Shown here one piece after another: positions 61,697 through 64,000 of a stretch of 64,000 bases of DNA; the first letter of the stretch is position 1, and each line of letters begins with the position of its first letter. The translations under genes and the position numbers were made by a program. The notes under the pieces were generated by a model, which worked only from the letters and a program-made list of their open reading frames with translations, had not been told where the DNA came from and did no database searches. The stretch covers positions 1,426,001 through 1,490,000 of the forward strand of contig OW818695.1 in assembly GCA_942493345.1 (NCBI GenBank). The letters run 5' to 3'. This stretch comes from GWE2-42-39 sp942493345. GTDB lineage: Bacteria > Bacteroidota > Bacteroidia > Bacteroidales > Prolixibacteraceae.

Positions 61697-62209
61697 TTAA
61701 AAATTAGCCAGATAAATAAATTCCTGAATCACCGTTCTTAGGTCCGATTTAATGTTGTCAATATCTTGTCTAATTGCATTGAAGCGACGGCTATGAGCAG
61801 ATTTATCTCCGATATCTTTTAGGGTAGGTAAAGATTTTTTTGTATTGCGAGATAGATTAAGTGACGTTTCATTTAATGTAATCGTAATCATATCTCTAAG
61901 AAACATAAAATCTCCATCCTTTTTTATTTTAGAATCAATTCCTTTTGATTCAAAAACCTCAATTATTAGTGTTTCAAGCAATCGTCTTATCATAACAGCA
62001 CATGCATCATACCACCCTTTTTCATAGCAACCATTTATTTGATTTGCAATCTTCTCAATATAACCACGAGTGTTTTTTACTAAAGGCTTATAAACAATCA
62101 TCTCACTTCCTGAAATGGTTCCCTCTGCTGGTGGCAACCATACTTTTGGAGCAATTTTGTTTATTTCACCTGAAAGTTTAATTACCTTATTGAGAAATTC
62201 TTTGTCCAT
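61697..62209 (-). CDS. DUF4145-like accessory protein
   Basis: 170-aa soluble helical protein. CYEKGWYDACAVMIRRLLET and the later DIGDKSAHSRRFNAI recall the DUF4145/abortive-infection-associated helical domain, where an R-x-x-L-E and a conserved AH are seen. It is 5 nt downstream of the broken DUF5343-like gene, so the two form a cassette. A/T-rich codon use differs from mnmA and the flippase gene next to it, suggesting acquisition. Biochemical role unknown. Confidence 0.7.
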   Translation of the reverse strand: MDKEFLNKVIKLSGEINKIAPKVWLPPAEGTISGSEMIVYKPLVKNTRGYIEKIANQINGCYEKGWYDACAVMIRRLLETLIIEVFESKGIDSKIKKDGDFMFLRDMITITLNETSLNLSRNTKKSLPTLKDIGDKSAHSRRFNAIRQDIDNIKSDLRTVIQEFIYLANF

Positions 62210-62214
62210 TTATT

Positions 62215-62910
62215 TTACCTGTTATATATATGTTTTCCCATTGCTTCAAATATTTTCTCTATTTGGTCTGGTGTTGCATCAGATGATATATGAACCTGAA
62301 TATTAACATTTAGACTGGGAAGGTCGGATTGTTGTCTTGATTGGGGTTGAGAATGAGTTTGTTGTTTTTCTTCTTTTTCTTTCTCTTTTACTTTGGCGGG
62401 TTCTGTTACTGAATTTGACGATGGTTTTATGATTTTGTCATTACTCGTTTTTTTCGTTGTTTTTGGTTTTGACTCAGCATTTGTTAAAGTGTCTGCTTCC
62501 ATTAAGGTGTAATAAAATGCGACCATTCTATTTGCCCCATTTTCACCAACTCCGGTGTGATTCATAAACCAAGATTTCACTTTATTTCTGTCAGAGTCTG
62601 GTGATGGAAAAGCATCAAGTAATTACTGTGGATAATTATTTTGAATCAATTGATTACATAAATCTTTATACTGATTGTCATCTCTATATTTTCTCGCCAT
62701 ATCTTGGTCAACGTTACCATTTTCGTCAATAAGACCAATAATTTTGAGAGGTCCCATAATATTTGCTCTGGCGGAAGCTTCAGTCATTACGAGTATTGAT
62801 GCAAGATAGTTTGTGGTCACTGTCCCAGGAATACTCTTCTTAAACTGAGCTCTCAATGTTTTCCAGTGGCTAACTGGAATGTTCGGGAATGTTTTATAAT
62901 CTTTTTCCAT
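62215..62910 (-). pseudogene. DUF5343-like gene interrupted by one in-frame TAA
   Basis: Two frames (62623-62910, 95 codons; 62215-62580, 121 codons) are in phase. Between them are a TAA (62623-62625) and 14 open codons reading LLDAFPSPDSDRNK. Joined, the product is about 231 aa: an N-terminal winged-helix-like part (TVTTNYLASILVMTEASARA), YPQ-stop-LLDAFPSPDSDRNKVKSWF and a Gln/Lys-rich linker before a short C-terminal domain. The first part resembles DUF5343. A single G-to-T change (GAA to TAA) would explain it. It precedes the DUF4145-like gene by 5 nt. Confidence 0.72.
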
Positions 62911-63206
62911 AAATTAAAGGTTTTAAGTTTTGTATTTACTATGTGTGCTAACTTGTTTTTACATACACCTATTTCCCTTTTCGGGTTTATTTAATCTGCC
63001 GGATTTGGGGTTATATATAAAACCTCTAGTTATTCAGGGTTTATATTATTTCTATCAAAGGAAAAGAATATTTACATGTGCTCAAAAAAAACGGGGGTTA
63101 TATTTTGTAAATCATCGGAGGGCAACTGTATGTTTTTTAACCTCTTTTGCGAACCTCTCTTCCCTCGTTTGGGTGTCGCGATTTTTTAATCGCGATTGAA
63201 ACAGGA

Positions 63207-63226
63207 GATTGAAAATCTCCTCACCC
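63207..63226. repeat. Inverted repeat, right copy
   Basis: GATTGAAAATCTCCTCACCC, the reverse complement of 60207-60226. AGGAGATT and AATCTCCT also make a local hairpin here, and TCGCGAT/ATCGCGA another just before it (63177-63196). It touches the stop codon of the flippase gene. The rest of 62911-63206 contains no credible gene. Confidence 0.7.
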
Positions 63227-64000
63227 TATGCTTTGTCGCTGGCAATAACTCCCAACAGGGTTTTCAGGTTGATTAATTTGGTGGCAAAGGCAAATCCCAG
63301 GCTGGCGACAATCATCACCGAATAACCGGCCAGCCAACTGGTAAAATGCAAACTCAGCATACCGGCAACAATGGTAAAGATGATGAATACCCCCAGTTTC
63401 GCAAGAAGTTTGTAGTTGATTTTCAGTTTAAAAACAGAAACGGCGATCAATACCTGGCTCAGGGCCGTAAAACTTTGGGTTACCATGCTCGACCATGCGG
63501 AACCCAGCGATTTCATTTCAGGAATTAAAATGAGATTCAGCCCGATATTGATAATCATCCCGGCAAAAGCCATGATGTTGAGTTGTTTCAGACTGCCGTT
63601 GGCGGTAAGCAGCGTACCAAAAATATAGGTGGTTGAAATGGAAATAAAACTAATCATCAGCAGGCCGAAAATGGGCGACGAAGATTCAATGTTGTCGCGG
63701 TACAGCAACGACATAATTTCATTTTTATAAAAGTTCGATGAAATACCGATGATGATTGCCGGAACAATAATTAGCAGGTACGAAAGTTTCAGCATCTGGG
63801 AAATCTCCTGCTTTTGTTTGAGCATCCGCGCAAAAATAGGCAGCAACAAACCGGAAAAAAGGAAACCAAACATGGTCACTGCTTCGAGGAGGCGGAAGGC
63901 GTTGGCGTAAATTCCGGCCTGTTCTTTTCCGTCGGGCAGCAAACGTTCGATCATCACCGAATCAATGCGGTTGTAGAACGACATCAGCAGGATCAGCAGC
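63226..64000 (-). CDS. Polysaccharide flippase (MOP/MATE-like), 5' part outside window
   Basis: C-terminal 258 codons of an oligosaccharide/lipid-II-type flippase with about seven visible membrane helices. RIDSVMIERLLPDGKEQAGIYANAFRL (read in parts) is the typical segment after TM6-7 of Wzx-like proteins, and GFLFSGLLLPIFARML follows. The frame is open to the window edge without a stop, so the true start lies beyond 64000. Role: moving a lipid-linked sugar across the inner membrane; substrate unknown. Confidence 0.88.
   Translation of the reverse strand, partial: LLILLMSFYNRIDSVMIERLLPDGKEQAGIYANAFRLLEAVTMFGFLFSGLLLPIFARMLKQKQEISQMLKLSYLLIIVPAIIIGISSNFYKNEIMSLLYRDNIESSSPIFGLLMISFISISTTYIFGTLLTANGSLKQLNIMAFAGMIINIGLNLILIPEMKSLGSAWSSMVTQSFTALSQVLIAVSVFKLKINYKLLAKLGVFIIFTIVAGMLSLHFTSWLAGYSVMIVASLGFAFATKLINLKTLLGVIASDKA

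Noticed and set aside
62623..62625. TAA in the DUF5343-like gene as a recoded (sense) codon
   Set aside because: No other gene in the window uses TAA as sense, no SECIS-like or readthrough structure was seen, and a simple GAA-to-TAA mutation suffices.
62930..63199. 89-codon frame in the gap before the flippase gene
   Set aside because: Low-complexity, hydrophobic/aromatic composition, overlapping small inverted repeats and without a start signal.
1..64000. CRISPR arrays, rRNA operons, prophage or integrase
   Set aside because: No regularly spaced repeats, no rRNA sequence and no phage or integrase protein were seen. The near-identical MITE copies are only two and 7 kb apart.

Overview
The window looks like a chromosomal segment of a member of the Bacteroidota, most likely a Bacteroidales/Marinilabiliales-type environmental or marine heterotroph. 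The evidence is: gliding/type IX secretion genes (gldH, a sprE/porW-like lipoprotein, porX); the ExbB-ExbD-ExbD arrangement; RicT next to GldH; a FISUMP-domain lipoprotein; many upstream regions with the Bacteroidota -7 motif TAnnTTTG; and A/T-rich intergenic regions without strong Shine-Dalgarno sites. No rRNA, CRISPR array, phage module or intact transposase was seen.

Layout. 1-8.4 kb is a small carbohydrate-use locus: a tight minus-strand operon (sugar MFS porter, SGNH hydrolase, GH2 glycosidase, S1 sulfatase) divergent from an AraC regulator and a second SGNH hydrolase. 8.5-10.5 kb is a queuosine operon (yhhQ-type transporter, queC, queF) whose leader folds as a preQ1-I-like pseudoknot directly after a good promoter. 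10.5-17.7 kb holds an orphan secreted protein, glycogen phosphorylase, an ExbB/ExbD module and tRNA-Ser. 17.7-27.6 kb is housekeeping (asparaginase, TatD, Mrp, an alkyltransferase-like protein, TrmB, GldH, RicT, DNA polymerase III delta') with a soluble hybrid histidine kinase gene between ricT and holB. 27.6-35.1 kb contains pgk, leuS, a FISUMP lipoprotein, a cyclophilin and two copies of a 399/400-bp MITE-like element, each with perfect 18-bp terminal inverted repeats and a perfect 10-bp target duplication. 35.2-40.7 kb is a type IX secretion pair, a PorW/SprE-like lipoprotein and the response regulator PorX.

40.8-50.9 kb carries a fused lycopene cyclase, SRPBCC/GyrI-like, PrsW, PNP, LpxK, AroB, AroA, an HGSNAT-like acyltransferase and TadA. 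51-60 kb holds aspS, two tandem tRNA-Gln genes, a Nudix enzyme, ahcY, a Rieske-like lipoprotein with an altered ligand, greA, a HIT protein and ruvC. 60-64 kb has mnmA, an accessory two-gene cassette (DUF4145-like plus a DUF5343-like gene broken by one in-frame TAA) and the truncated end of a flippase gene.

The signals most worth following are the MITE family, the preQ1-I-like leader in a Bacteroidota queuosine operon, the triplicated C-terminal domain of the PorW-like protein beside porX, the Rieske-like protein with a His-to-Cys ligand change, and the nonsense-interrupted DUF5343 cassette bounded by short inverted repeats. Family assignments come from recognising motifs in the translated sequence; no database search was run.
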